From positions 1,240,001-1,304,000 of the forward strand of contig OW818679.1 of NCBI GenBank assembly GCA_942493145.1: a stretch of 64,000 nucleotides of DNA. The letters run 5' to 3'. The notes under the pieces were generated by a model. The model made no database searches, was not told where the DNA came from, and worked only from the letters and a program-made list of their open reading frames with translations. Source of the DNA: ENR-C20 sp942493145 (GTDB lineage Bacteria; Bacillota; Clostridia; Acetivibrionales; DTU013). This document shows, piece by piece, positions 32,227 to 42,207 of this stretch; within the stretch, counting starts at the first letter, position 1, and every line of letters begins with the position of its first letter. The position numbers and the translations under genes are program-made.

Positions 32227-33509
32227 ATATGCTGGAAGAAGCATTGAAGGATAAAAAGGAAGAATTGGACTGTATGGAAGCACCTGAAGAATTGGAAGTA
32301 CGACTGAGGCAAGCTTTGCATGGAAGAAAACGCCGGATGACTTATAAGCCGGTTGCTGCTGTTCTGATAGTAGTCTTACTTTTCACATACAGCTTCGATA
32401 CTCTGGCTTATTATGGGAAGAAATTCGCAGGTTACGACCAGATGTCTGCAGGAAGTCTGAAGCAGCTGAATGAGGAAGGTCGTGGCCAGGAAATAGGCAA
32501 ATCCTGCACCTTTAGCAACGGAGTAGAGGTCACTATTGACGGGATCATGTTCGATGAAAACGAATTGGTAGCCTTTTACAAGGTGTACAGCAGCAATGGG
32601 AAGCTGGAGGATGAATTGAATTACAACCTTCCAAGGCTGCATGTCTATGGAATAAAGCCTGGAGGGTATCATTTCACAGGTGGTCAGGGAATGACCACGG
32701 AAGATAAGAACATGACCTTCATGGATACGTTGGAGCCACCTGCGTTTTATGAGAAATGGATGAGATTCGACGTGGAATTAGTTATAGATAATAAGTCGGA
32801 GGTTCGCTCTGTCGGCTTTACCCTGGACAGGGACCGGGCAATGAAAAGAACAGCAAAGATGGATTTGAATGCTGAGGCAAGGCTTGGAGATTACAGGATA
32901 CTTTTCGATCACTTGACTGCATCCACGATGAGCACTGTCCTGGATGGAAGAATCATAGCTTTGACCGATGACGCCTTAAAGGTTTTCAAGGCTGAGACTG
33001 CAGAGGCAAGCATGGTGATGCCACAATTACGTTTTGACATCGTGTCCGAAAATGGGGAATTCAGCCAATTTTCAGGCGGACAGGGTGTTTCCAACAATGA
33101 CATAAGCTTCAACAGCATGAGCGATGGGCTGCCTGAAAAGTTCAAAACACTTCAGATCCGGAATATTCGTATGGAGATCATGATGCTGATTGATGAAACG
33201 GTTGATGTGGGTGCAGATACTAAAGATTTGCAGATTGCAGATGACCTTATAGTAAAAAGGGTGTATCGTGATGGGGACGATACCTGTGTTGTGTTTTCCA
33301 GCTGCGGAATACCCGTAGCTGGATTGTTTGATGGGGAAGATCAACTGGAGCAGGTAAAACCTGAAGAATTCGAACGGGAGGCCGAAAGAGATCAGCCTGT
33401 AGAAAGAGTTTACAGGTTTAAGGGCACAGGCAGCGATCTGAAGCTCGAAGTCAAATTCATTCGCTATTCTGAGTATAGTGCTGATACTGTCAACATTCCT
33501 GTTGAATAG
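32223..33509 (+). CDS. DUF4179 membrane protein, probable anti-sigma factor
   Basis: A 428-residue protein: an N-terminal cytoplasmic segment of 40 residues, one transmembrane helix (about 42-58) and a large extracytoplasmic region starting with the DUF4179-type GQEIGKSCTFSNGVEVTIDG. This layout is that of membrane anti-sigma factors paired with SigV/YlaC-like ECF factors. The short N-terminus would hold the sigma factor at the membrane. Translationally coupled to the sigma gene by a 4-bp overlap. Confidence 0.88.
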   Translation: MNMLEEALKDKKEELDCMEAPEELEVRLRQALHGRKRRMTYKPVAAVLIVVLLFTYSFDTLAYYGKKFAGYDQMSAGSLKQLNEEGRGQEIGKSCTFSNGVEVTIDGIMFDENELVAFYKVYSSNGKLEDELNYNLPRLHVYGIKPGGYHFTGGQGMTTEDKNMTFMDTLEPPAFYEKWMRFDVELVIDNKSEVRSVGFTLDRDRAMKRTAKMDLNAEARLGDYRILFDHLTASTMSTVLDGRIIALTDDALKVFKAETAEASMVMPQLRFDIVSENGEFSQFSGGQGVSNNDISFNSMSDGLPEKFKTLQIRNIRMEIMMLIDETVDVGADTKDLQIADDLIVKRVYRDGDDTCVVFSSCGIPVAGLFDGEDQLEQVKPEEFEREAERDQPVERVYRFKGTGSDLKLEVKFIRYSEYSADTVNIPVE

Positions 33510-33574
33510 GTTGGAAGTGCGTGAAGGAAATTGTGTACTCCGCAATTCTGTAACATAGATGTAATAACTATTAG

Positions 33575-33601
33575 GGAACGGTTTTAGGAAATGTCAGTCT
33601 A
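33575..33601 (+). promoter_or_regulatory. Candidate ECF-sigma promoter before the SLH-BsuPI gene
   Basis: GGAAC at 33575-33579, a 16-bp spacer and AGTCTA at 33596-33601, one base off the ECF -10 consensus CGTCTA. It lies about 100 bp before the next gene and directly after the ECF/anti-sigma pair. Confidence 0.45.
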
Positions 33602-33698
33602 AAAATGTAAGAGCAGGTAATCATAATTAGACAGCTGGTAATTATGAAAACATGAAATTGAAATGGTATAAATATTAGATGAAGGAGTGGGAGATTTT

Positions 33699-34724
33699 AT
33701 GAAAAAGTTATTATTGATATTGACGCTGATATTGGCACTTGTATCTTCGAACCTGACCGTATTTGCTCAAGGAGATACTGTCAGCGTGATATCGGCGCCT
33801 GAGTTCACGGATGTTTCCGGGCATTGGGCAGAAGAGTCTATAAACCGTGTAGTTGATAAAGATCTGTTTGGAGGGAATGAAGGAAAATTCCTGCCCGATG
33901 CTGCTATAACAAGAAGTGAATTTGTTCTGATGCTGCATAAGGCATTAAAAATTAATATTAATTATTTTAAAGCCACTGATATTGCAGAGTTCTATAGTGA
34001 TGTAAAAAATGAAGAAGTGTATGCATCCGCTTTGTATGACCTGGTTACGGCAAATATAATTGATTATAAAGATCAGTTCAAACCAAACAGCACTTTGACA
34101 AGGGAAGAAATGGTCCATTTTATTATGAATGCTGACAAATATAAAATGGGTGACAGCTATAAACAGATTAAGCTGGCCGTAAAGCCTTTCGCAGATGATA
34201 GTAAGATAGACCCATTATACAGCGGAGATATTAGAAGGGCAGAATATTTCGGGATTACCATAAGGCCGGCAAGCGACAAATTCTTTCCCAAGGACCTGGC
34301 AACCAGGGCACAGGCAGCTACCGTAATTGACAGACTGTTAAGGCTTCTGGAAAAAGAGACTTTACAGGTACAGGTGACACCGGCTGCGGAGCGTAAAGAT
34401 GGTTTAATAAAAATGAAACTTACAATAACAAACAACTTGAAGACACCAATTGTCATTCAGCATACCTCAGGACAGAGATTCGATTTTGCTCTGCTTGATG
34501 CAAATGGAGAGATTCTGTACACCTGGTCCGCAGATAAAAGTTTCATTATGGCTCTGACAGAGACGGTAATCGAACCGGGAAAAACGGTTGAATTCAGTGA
34601 CGAAGTGCAAAATGACCTATACGACGGCATACTGGAGAAAGCAGTAAATCTAAAGGCGTATATAATTGGAACCACTAACGATTTTACAATAAATGCGGAT
34701 GGCTATGAAACGGGAATAAAGTAA
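33699..34724 (+). CDS. Exported protein with SLH domains and a BsuPI domain
   Basis: A 341-residue secreted protein: signal peptide (residues 1-24, KKLLLILTLILAL to FAQG), SLH modules (FTDVSGHWAEESINRVVDKD, ITRSEFVLMLHKAL, LTREEMVHFIMN, ATRAQAATVIDRLLRLL) and a C-terminal BsuPI-like beta domain (LKMTITNNLKTPI-type, HTSGQRFDFALLDANG). SLH attaches it to the envelope; BsuPI relatives inhibit or bind proteases. ATG 33699 follows GAAGGAGTGGGAG. An ECF-like promoter upstream suggests stress control. Confidence 0.9.
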   Translation: MKKLLLILTLILALVSSNLTVFAQGDTVSVISAPEFTDVSGHWAEESINRVVDKDLFGGNEGKFLPDAAITRSEFVLMLHKALKININYFKATDIAEFYSDVKNEEVYASALYDLVTANIIDYKDQFKPNSTLTREEMVHFIMNADKYKMGDSYKQIKLAVKPFADDSKIDPLYSGDIRRAEYFGITIRPASDKFFPKDLATRAQAATVIDRLLRLLEKETLQVQVTPAAERKDGLIKMKLTITNNLKTPIVIQHTSGQRFDFALLDANGEILYTWSADKSFIMALTETVIEPGKTVEFSDEVQNDLYDGILEKAVNLKAYIIGTTNDFTINADGYETGIK

Positions 34725-34772
34725 TGGAAAAGGTGGAATAGCAATAGAAGATAGTTCAAGGGGCCTACAATC

Positions 34773-35624
34773 TTAAGTTTCACCAATTCTTTTGCATGGT
34801 TCAGGAAGCAATGGTTGATACATCATAAAGGCATGATTTTCAGTGATGAACTGTTCATAAAGCAGTAACCCGTTGTTATCGAAAACATTCCTATACAAGC
34901 TATTATTCCGTATATATGCACCCCAGTATGTACTTGAGATATAATGCTCCTTTTCATATACTTCATATTTATTTACATGAGGATAGTTTGTTAACCATTC
35001 TCCTATAAGATAATCCTCAGTCAAATGAACTTTCAGTTGATATTCAGAAGCAGTACCGTTATAAATTTGTAAATCCATGTAATTATATACACAGGTGGCT
35101 CCGCTTCCAAAAGGCTGTGTCCGGTTATCATCCGGAAAGATATCATAGCTATGTCGATGCCTTTCTGTGATAGTAAGCGGGGTATGCAGGGCCATCCAAT
35201 AGATAAGATTTGCCAATTGGCATAATCCGCCTCCGACACCCTTTCCAAATGAACCATCTGGTTTTAAAACCAACCCGTCCAAATAACCTTTTCGATATGC
35301 AGGTGCACCAATAAGCTTCCAATATGAAAAGGTTTGTCCTGGCTTTATTATGATGCCATTGAGTCTATTAATTGCCAACCTTAAATTGGTGATTTTATTA
35401 TATTGCAGGAACATATCTACATTTTTTAGTTTTCTGATTAATGGAGATTGATGTTTGAATACACTGTATGAAAGCTCTGAAACTCTTTTACAAGAGGCAA
35501 AATCTGTATTAGTGAATAGCCATCTTTTATATCTATGTAGTTGGAAATATTTTTTACCGAAAAAATTTCTTAATCTACTTCTTTTGATTGGCTCATTAAT
35601 AAGTGGATTATTCAATGCTATCAC
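34773..35624 (-). CDS. VanW family protein
   Basis: A 283-residue protein with the VanW domain: IIIKPGQTFSYWKLIG, KGVGGGLCQLANLIYW, ITERHRHSYDIFPDD and SGATCVYNY. VanW proteins occur near vancomycin-resistance genes and elsewhere in Firmicutes with unclear function, probably at the cell wall. No van ligase or dehydrogenase is nearby, so resistance is not implied. GTG 35624 behind GGAGG is used; a frame extends to 35648 without support. AT-rich. Confidence 0.88.
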   Translation of the reverse strand: MIALNNPLINEPIKRSRLRNFFGKKYFQLHRYKRWLFTNTDFASCKRVSELSYSVFKHQSPLIRKLKNVDMFLQYNKITNLRLAINRLNGIIIKPGQTFSYWKLIGAPAYRKGYLDGLVLKPDGSFGKGVGGGLCQLANLIYWMALHTPLTITERHRHSYDIFPDDNRTQPFGSGATCVYNYMDLQIYNGTASEYQLKVHLTEDYLIGEWLTNYPHVNKYEVYEKEHYISSTYWGAYIRNNSLYRNVFDNNGLLLYEQFITENHAFMMYQPLLPEPCKRIGET

Positions 35625-35738
35625 CTGTCCTCCAGCTAATAATCGCACTTATTAGACTGGGTTTTTATGGCAATGTTCCACTATTCGAATATTAATTATC
35701 CTTACTTCCCCAGAATCAAACAATATTGAACCATATAT

Positions 35739-36395
35739 TCACTCGACTCTCTCTATAACTCTGTATGCGTACACATTTCCATGCTCCGAGAGATTCTTGA
35801 TAGAAAAACCATCTCCTATTGGATCACATATTTGGAATTCTCCATCATTAGCCCCAACAATTAGAACCCAATGGGTTACACCTGTTTTATGGTATTTTAC
35901 ATTTACGATTGGCAATAGTCCGTTCTTTAAGTCATTTTCCATTGTTTTGCTACTAAAGACCCGGCTGTAACGATAATTTACTTCAGGTATGATTTCATTA
36001 ATCTTATACCAAATTAAGTCTGCTCCTTGATAACCATTGCTAAGAGTAAGTTTATTATTAAGCTCCAGCGGTGTTATAGGAACTCCCAGATTAGAAATGG
36101 CAGTTGAAACAGAAGATATGAGGCAACCTGAACTTCCCATTCTTTGAGGTGTATTTCCAATTGTACAATCTTTCCATAGGGAATCATTTTGCCGGTAATA
36201 TTCAGCTATGGTAACTGTGTAGTTTTGTGAAGGGATAAGCTTTATCCCGATATTTTTAATGTAATAAAACTTTCCTGCGTATATGGATATTACAATCATG
36301 ACAATTACTAATAAAAGTAATATGGACATTATGAAATATGTAATATATTTTTTTGAAGGTGGATAATTATTGATTACTAAAAACGGATTCTTCAT
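35739..36395 (-). CDS. C39-like membrane-anchored cysteine peptidase
   Basis: A 218-residue protein with one N-terminal transmembrane helix (about 19-41) and an outside C39-like domain. YYRQNDSLWKDCTIG is followed by the catalytic Cys in MGSSGCLISS, His in THWVLIVGAN and Asp in CDPIGDG. Such proteins may cleave peptides or wall material; the substrate is unknown. ATG 36395 is favoured since it lies nine bases after AGG; ATG 36404 overlaps the ribosome site. Same strand as VanW, 114 bp upstream of it, possibly one operon. Confidence 0.84.
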   Translation of the reverse strand: MKNPFLVINNYPPSKKYITYFIMSILLLLVIVMIVISIYAGKFYYIKNIGIKLIPSQNYTVTIAEYYRQNDSLWKDCTIGNTPQRMGSSGCLISSVSTAISNLGVPITPLELNNKLTLSNGYQGADLIWYKINEIIPEVNYRYSRVFSSKTMENDLKNGLLPIVNVKYHKTGVTHWVLIVGANDGEFQICDPIGDGFSIKNLSEHGNVYAYRVIERVE

Positions 36396-36601
36396 ATATA
36401 TCATCCTTTAATATAAAAATAAATTCCCAGAAACAATTGAGCAAACATGAACCTAACCTCCATAATTGTTAAGGTACTATGGCGCATTAGCTACGAACTT
36501 GATCCTTCCATTATAAGGTATAATATACAAAAAGAAAACATTCAGCCCATGATTGACATAATATATATCAAGAAATTCATATTATAAGGGGATCGAAATT
36601 C

Positions 36602-37309
36602 ATGGCATATTCTTCCCTGCCATCAGGCATAAATAATTACTATTCAAATATTCCTGTTTCTGGTATGCTGGCGTGCTGGAATCCTTACTCCTGTAAGCTG
36701 AAGGTTGAAGGTACAGGCCATATCAAAGTACAACCCGATTTGGCTATTGTTGTTTTGGGAGTTGTTACAGAGAACAAAGAACTGAAACTCGCTCAGGAAG
36801 AAAACACAGCAAAAATGAATGCTGTTTTGAGAACTTTGAGAGAAATGGGAATTCCTTCAGAGGATATCCAGACACAATCCTATAACATCACTCCCCAATA
36901 TGACTTTATAGAAGGAAAGCAAGTGCTTCGGGGATATAGAGTTGAACACCTGCTGGAAATCACTATCAGAGACATGAGTAAAATTGGTGCAATTATTGAT
37001 ACTGCCGTTCAGAACGGTGCAAACCAGGTAAACAGTATAAGATTTTCTGTTGGCAATCCGTCTGTGTATTATCAACAGGCTTTAAATGCTGCGGTTGATG
37101 ATGCTTTGACAAAAGCAGGTACACTCGGTCGCAAACTTAATATTGCAGTATCCCAGGTTCCTGTCCAGATAGTTGAAATGGGTTATGAAGCGGGACCTAT
37201 TGTACCATTGATGTATCAGACTGCTGCAACAACAACGCCGATTCAAACAGGGCAGATAGAGATAACTGCGCGGATAGATGCTATTTTTGCTTACAGGCCG
37301 ATGCAATAA
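36602..37309 (+). CDS. SIMPL-domain (DUF541) protein
   Basis: A 235-residue SIMPL/DUF541 protein: KVEGTGHIKVQPDLAIVVLGVVTENKEL opens the domain, and SIRFSVGNPSVYYQQALNAAVDDALTKA is in the C-terminal half. No signal peptide is seen, although many relatives are periplasmic (BP26-like); the protein may form ring oligomers. GGGG precedes ATG at 36602. A perfect 14-bp palindrome lies between this gene and the next. Confidence 0.88.
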   Translation: MAYSSLPSGINNYYSNIPVSGMLACWNPYSCKLKVEGTGHIKVQPDLAIVVLGVVTENKELKLAQEENTAKMNAVLRTLREMGIPSEDIQTQSYNITPQYDFIEGKQVLRGYRVEHLLEITIRDMSKIGAIIDTAVQNGANQVNSIRFSVGNPSVYYQQALNAAVDDALTKAGTLGRKLNIAVSQVPVQIVEMGYEAGPIVPLMYQTAATTTPIQTGQIEITARIDAIFAYRPMQ

Positions 37310-37381
37310 TGGCGAGAGACATAATAGAATTAATCTGATCTTACCTAATCATCGTTGTGGTGGCATTTCAAATACAGTATA

Positions 37382-37411
37382 ATTAATGGCAGGTTTGAAC
37401 CTGCCATTAAT
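37382..37411. repeat. Perfect palindrome ATTAATGGCAGGTT-TG-AACCTGCCATTAAT
   Basis: A 14-bp inverted repeat separated by two bases, between the SIMPL and GH5 genes. With no T-run on either side it may be an operator or a Rho-independent-like pause site, not a clear terminator. Confidence 0.7.
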
Positions 37412-37459
37412 GCTATGCTAAAGAGTAAATATCAGTTATTCATAGAAAGGGTTGCAATC

Positions 37460-39196
37460 ATGACGATCGACAAAATATCTTCAAAAATAAAAAACTGTAA
37501 AAAACAGGCCATCGTATGGACTGTCACCATGATTATGCTTTTTGTGTTCTGCGCTTGCGACAGCAACAACATAAGTGGCGAGTCATCAAAAATTAATGAG
37601 GCATCCGGCAATTCAAGTACAGTGACTGAATCCTCACAATCGACAGTGAAAAGCAAACCAGTGCATCTTGATAAAACCGAAGTCGCAAGTCAGAAAGCCA
37701 GGTTTGCTCCTTTGGAAGAAACCGGTACATATAACAGGAACATCATCACCGATGAGCTTATAGCCAAGCCGTCAATCTTGCCGGAGGCATCCAATTCCAA
37801 TATACCTTACTGGACTGGATTTGCATCCGAAAACAAGATATTTAAAAATTTCAAAGACGGACGCTGGTCTGAATCTACCGATGGAAGTACATATTTTTAT
37901 GAACCTCAAATCAAGTTTATCGCAGACGAAGGCTTCAACTGCGCGAGAATCCTCTACAGCCTTTCTTTCCTATCCAATAGGGATAATATTCTCGAAGTGA
38001 ACGTGGCGGAGCTTGAACAGCTTGACGAGCTTATTTCATGGGGCTTGAAATATGATGTACATATTATGCTCAGCATTACCGGTCTTCCTGGAAAATTCGG
38101 GCATGGTACTAAGGAAGAGAATGTACAGTCAAATGATGAGCTTTTTACAAACCCTGAGCTAGCGGAAACGTTTAAAAAATATATGACAATGCTGGCAGGA
38201 AGATATGCCGATATTCCGAATCGAAATCTAAGTTTTGAGTTGCTTGCCGAACCGGCCGTTCCCAATTGGGATATTGACATATATGCCAGGACTCTCACTC
38301 CAATTGTAAAATCAATATGGGAGGCAAGTCCCGACCGTATTCTTATTGTAAACGATGTGGGCAGACAAGTTCCTGAACAGTTGGCAGCTCTTGGGTGTTG
38401 CTTGTCTTTACACAGTCATATTTATACAGTCGACAGCTCAAGGCTGGAGGATATCGATTATAACCCGACATGGCCAATGGAATACTTGCCCAGCTTTTTA
38501 AGTGCGGATAATGATCAGTTTCTGACATTGCAAAGTGAGACGAAGTTTAATGCAGGAACGGTTAGTGTATATCAGGTATGGGGAAGGACAAAAATTATTG
38601 CCGACGGAATAGAACTACTTTCTGACGGCGGAGAGGCAACTGGTTGGGTAAAGGTGCAGATCCCCAATGAAACGAAGAAAATTGTTGTCGCAGCCTACAA
38701 TGAGGCAGCAGAATTCCGTGCTGTTCAAATCGAACAGGAAGGAAGAGACAAAGTGACACTTGTTTGTCATGATTTGTATAACAACACTGATAAAGACAGA
38801 ATGCCAACAATCCTTATCGAAGATGATGGGGCGACTCAAAATATGGACAATCCTCCTAAAACTCTAAATGCTGAATACTTCACTTCAGCATATTTGAAAA
38901 AATTCATCGACTGCGCGAAAAAGTATAATGTCGGATTTTTGGCAACAGAGGTTGGTACGGATACTCACGATTTGAATAAAGAGGAGTATAAAGCTTACCA
39001 CAGCGAATGGATCAAAGCCTTTAAGGACAATAAGATTCCGTGGATGTATAACTGCCTGCACGGTGTACTCGCGCCTGACGGGGCTTTCAAAGGCGATTGT
39101 CAGTTTGATGCGGGCTATACCGAGGTAGCCAAAATTGAGGGTACTCCATTAGTCAAAAATACAGGAATTATTGAAATGCTTAGGGAGCTTAGGTGA
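37460..39196 (+). CDS. Lipoprotein glycoside hydrolase family 5 (endoglucanase-like)
   Basis: A 578-residue lipoprotein. The signal ends in a Cys-containing lipobox-like stretch (LFVFCAC, probably Cys33), followed by a Ser/Asn/Thr-rich linker. The GH5 TIM barrel runs from about 115. The acid/base Glu264 lies in FELLAEP, and the nucleophile candidate is Glu in ATEVGTDTHD near the C-terminus. About 90 residues with beta-rich character (VSVYQVWGRTKIIADGIELL) are inserted into the barrel and may bind carbohydrate. Probably a cell-bound endo-beta-glucanase or mannanase. ATG 37460 is chosen because the signal peptide starts there. Confidence 0.85.
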   Translation: MTIDKISSKIKNCKKQAIVWTVTMIMLFVFCACDSNNISGESSKINEASGNSSTVTESSQSTVKSKPVHLDKTEVASQKARFAPLEETGTYNRNIITDELIAKPSILPEASNSNIPYWTGFASENKIFKNFKDGRWSESTDGSTYFYEPQIKFIADEGFNCARILYSLSFLSNRDNILEVNVAELEQLDELISWGLKYDVHIMLSITGLPGKFGHGTKEENVQSNDELFTNPELAETFKKYMTMLAGRYADIPNRNLSFELLAEPAVPNWDIDIYARTLTPIVKSIWEASPDRILIVNDVGRQVPEQLAALGCCLSLHSHIYTVDSSRLEDIDYNPTWPMEYLPSFLSADNDQFLTLQSETKFNAGTVSVYQVWGRTKIIADGIELLSDGGEATGWVKVQIPNETKKIVVAAYNEAAEFRAVQIEQEGRDKVTLVCHDLYNNTDKDRMPTILIEDDGATQNMDNPPKTLNAEYFTSAYLKKFIDCAKKYNVGFLATEVGTDTHDLNKEEYKAYHSEWIKAFKDNKIPWMYNCLHGVLAPDGAFKGDCQFDAGYTEVAKIEGTPLVKNTGIIEMLRELR

Positions 39197-39261
39197 TATA
39201 ATAAAAGCCAGGACGAACAAAAAAATCGGAACTTAACTTTCGAAAGGTAAATCTATCTTAA

Positions 39262-41703
39262 ATGAACATAGCATCAGTCGTTTTGAGTGGCACGACAAGG
39301 GAATTCGATAAAGCCTATCATTATTCTGTGCCCGAAAGCCTTGCTTCCAGGGTATTGCCGGGTATGAGGGTCATGGTGCCCTTCGGAGGAGGCAATGGCC
39401 TCAAGGAGGGGTATGTCCTTGAACTTGTTGAAGAATCAGATTATCCGAATCTGAAGGATATAAGGAAAGCTGTAGACAAGGTCCCCGTGCTGTCAATTGA
39501 AATGATGAAGCTCGCGATATGGATGAAGGACAGGTACATCTGTACTCATTCAGATGCCCTGAGTTGCATGCTCCCGGCCGGCACCAGTGTCCGGAGCCGG
39601 AAGATGGTCCGGCTGCTGAAAAATATCAGCGGCCTTAAGAAAAACCAACAAAAGCTGGTGGATTTCCTTTCCGACTTCGGAGAAGACTGCGAAGATGTGG
39701 TGATCAGGGAAAAGGCCGATATTAATGGATTCACGGCATGCCTCAGGGAGCTTGAGGAAAATGGTATAGTCAGTGTATGGGAAGAGTTTTCTGAGGCAGT
39801 AAAAGATAAATATGTACGGGGCGTCTATCTGGTCATGCCCGAAGAAGAGGTACAAAGCGACATTGACAGTAACAGGCTGAACAAGATACAGCAGATCAAG
39901 GTCCTCGAGATCCTCATGGGTAATGGCAGCATACCGGTAGCAGATCTGGTCAGGTTTGCCGGAGTATCGCCCAGTGTTCTGGATACTCTTGCAAAATACG
40001 GCTATTTAGCCTTCTGTGACATGGAGGTCAAAAGAGATCCATACAAGCATATGCACTTTGAAAGGACAACTCCCCTCAATCCTACAAGGGAGCAGACAGA
40101 GGTTCTGGAGGGCATAAATGGCCTCCTGGACAATGGCGGTTTTAATGAAGTGCTGCTCCGTGGAGTGACGGGAAGCGGCAAGACTGAGGTTTACCTGCAG
40201 CTTATCCAGCATGTCATAGAAGCCGGTCGTCAGGCTATCGTGCTGGTGCCTGAGATTTCACTGACCCCGCAGATGGTCGAAAGATTCAAGGGAAGGTTCG
40301 GAGATCAGGTTGCAGTCCAGCACAGCAGGCTGTCCCTTGGTGAAAGATACGACCAGTGGCGCCTGATAAAGGATGGACGCATCAAGGTTACGGTAGGCGC
40401 AAGGTCTGCTGTATTTGCACCCTTTGACAATCTGGGGATAGTCATCATAGATGAAGAACATGAGAATTCATATAAGTCGGAAACCACTCCTAAATACCAT
40501 GCTGCCGAAGTTGCGCGGAAAAGGTGCATGGATGGTGGAGCACTGCTGCTTTTCGGATCTGCCACTCCATCCGTTGAAACCTATTACAGGTCGGAAAACA
40601 AGGAAATAATCAGGTATGATATGCTTGAAAGGGCGAACAACATGACCCTGCCGGCCGTAGAGACAATCGATATGCGGCAGGAGCTTGAAGCCGGTAACCG
40701 CTCACCATTCAGCGACAAGCTGTCCAGGGAGATCCGCAGCAACATTGAAGCAGGCCATCAGACCATCCTGTTTCTGAATCGCAGGGGCTATGCATCCTTT
40801 GTCCTTTGCAGGAGCTGCGGATATACGGTTAAGTGCCATCATTGCAGCATCTCGCTTACATACCATTCAAACAATGACAGGCTGGTCTGCCATCACTGCG
40901 GTTACACCGAAAGAATGCCCGTAAAGTGCCCCAAATGCGGCAGTCAGCATATAAGGCATTTTGGGATGGGTACCCAGAAGGTTGAAGAGGAACTTAAAAA
41001 ACATTTTCCGGGGTGTTCGGTGATCAGGATGGATATGGACACGACGACGGGGAAGAATTCCCATGAAGAGATATTGAGGAATTTCAGGGAGAATAACATA
41101 AATATACTGGTCGGAACGCAGATGATAGCAAAGGGACACGATTTTCCACGTGTAACACTTGTAGGTGTACTTGCAGCCGACAGCATGCTGAACATGGACG
41201 ACTACAGGGCGACGGAAAGGACCTTCCAGCTGCTGACGCAGGTTGCAGGCAGGGCAGGCAGGGATAAGCTGAGGGGCAGGGTGGTTATCCAAACCTACAA
41301 TACGGAGGACTTCAGCATTCAGGCAGCCTGTGGGCATGATTATGAGGCTTTTTACCGCCAGGAGATCATAACAAGGGAGAGGCTGGGATACCCACCATTT
41401 ATGGATATCGGTACTATCCTGATAAGCTCGACAGATGACAAGCTGGCTTTCAGCGCAGCAAAGGATCTGACTGCACGGCTGGCACAATGGGCTGCGGAAG
41501 GAAGCGGGATTGAAGTGCTGGGACCCTTGAGGGCACCGGTACCCAAGATTAAAAGCAGGTACAGGTGGAGGCTGATAATAAAATGCGCTTCCGAAGAAAA
41601 GCTTATACAATTGCTCACTGAAGCATCCCATGTCTTTAGAAGCATCAAAGGCAAGCGACAGGTGGAAATGAGTGTGGATATAAACCCGAACAATATGTTA
41701 TAA
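39262..41703 (+). CDS. priA: Primosomal protein N' (PriA helicase)
   Basis: This 813-residue superfamily 2 helicase restarts collapsed replication forks. It has the N-terminal 3'-DNA-binding domain (VPFGGGNGLKEGYVL), Walker A GVTGSGKTEVY, a DEEH box (IIDEEHENSYKS), GSATPSVETYY, eight zinc cysteines between about 515 and 560 (LCRSCGYTVKCHHC, CHHCGYTERMPVKCPKCG) and motif VI LLTQVAGRAGR. Full length. It heads the operon priA-def-fmt-DUF116-rsmB-rlmN-prpC-prkC-rsgA-rpe-thiN. Confidence 0.97.
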   Translation: MNIASVVLSGTTREFDKAYHYSVPESLASRVLPGMRVMVPFGGGNGLKEGYVLELVEESDYPNLKDIRKAVDKVPVLSIEMMKLAIWMKDRYICTHSDALSCMLPAGTSVRSRKMVRLLKNISGLKKNQQKLVDFLSDFGEDCEDVVIREKADINGFTACLRELEENGIVSVWEEFSEAVKDKYVRGVYLVMPEEEVQSDIDSNRLNKIQQIKVLEILMGNGSIPVADLVRFAGVSPSVLDTLAKYGYLAFCDMEVKRDPYKHMHFERTTPLNPTREQTEVLEGINGLLDNGGFNEVLLRGVTGSGKTEVYLQLIQHVIEAGRQAIVLVPEISLTPQMVERFKGRFGDQVAVQHSRLSLGERYDQWRLIKDGRIKVTVGARSAVFAPFDNLGIVIIDEEHENSYKSETTPKYHAAEVARKRCMDGGALLLFGSATPSVETYYRSENKEIIRYDMLERANNMTLPAVETIDMRQELEAGNRSPFSDKLSREIRSNIEAGHQTILFLNRRGYASFVLCRSCGYTVKCHHCSISLTYHSNNDRLVCHHCGYTERMPVKCPKCGSQHIRHFGMGTQKVEEELKKHFPGCSVIRMDMDTTTGKNSHEEILRNFRENNINILVGTQMIAKGHDFPRVTLVGVLAADSMLNMDDYRATERTFQLLTQVAGRAGRDKLRGRVVIQTYNTEDFSIQAACGHDYEAFYRQEIITRERLGYPPFMDIGTILISSTDDKLAFSAAKDLTARLAQWAAEGSGIEVLGPLRAPVPKIKSRYRWRLIIKCASEEKLIQLLTEASHVFRSIKGKRQVEMSVDINPNNML

Positions 41704-41733
41704 TTGGTCTGATTAGTATACTTGGAGGTATTT

Positions 41734-42207
41734 ATGGCTATCAGGAGCATCCGCATTGACGGGGATGAAGTTTTAAGAAAAAAAGCAAAAGAAGTGGAAA
41801 TCGTTGACGAAAGAATTGTGACATTACTAAAAGATATGGCCGATACCTTATATGGCACCAGCAACGGAGTAGGGCTGGCAGCGCCGCAGGTAGGCATCCT
41901 CAAAAGGATGGTTGTCATAGATGTGGGTGATGGATTGCTTGAATTAGTAAATCCTGTTATATTGTCCGCAACGGGTGAGCAAACTTATGTAGAGGGCTGC
42001 CTCAGCGTGCCTGGAATATATGGCGAAGTGATCAGACCTGCTAAGATGGTTGTGGAAGCGCTTGATGGCAAAGGCCGCAAAAAGGTTATCAATGCAGAGG
42101 GCATGCTGGCGGTAGTTCTGAGCCATGAAATAGATCACCTGGATGGGGTGCTTTTTAAGGATAAGGTTACGCATTTCGTCGACCAGTCCGAACTCTCTGA
42201 GGATTGA
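41734..42207 (+). CDS. def: Peptide deformylase
   Basis: This 157-residue metalloenzyme removes the formyl group from nascent proteins. The three motifs are GVGLAAPQVG, EGCLSVPG (metal Cys) and SHEIDHLDG (two metal His and catalytic Glu). ATG 41734 has GGAGG five bases upstream; the frame runs to 41722 but that ATG-like start lacks an SD. Pairs functionally with fmt just downstream. Confidence 0.97.
   Translation: MAIRSIRIDGDEVLRKKAKEVEIVDERIVTLLKDMADTLYGTSNGVGLAAPQVGILKRMVVIDVGDGLLELVNPVILSATGEQTYVEGCLSVPGIYGEVIRPAKMVVEALDGKGRKKVINAEGMLAVVLSHEIDHLDGVLFKDKVTHFVDQSELSED

Noticed and set aside
34773..36395. VanW gene as a sign of vancomycin resistance
   Set aside because: No VanA/B-type ligase, VanH, VanX or VanRS genes are present; VanW homologues are common in unrelated settings.
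40867..41631. 254-codon minus-strand frame inside priA
   Set aside because: Antisense to the conserved helicase motifs; Cys/Pro/His-rich shadow composition.
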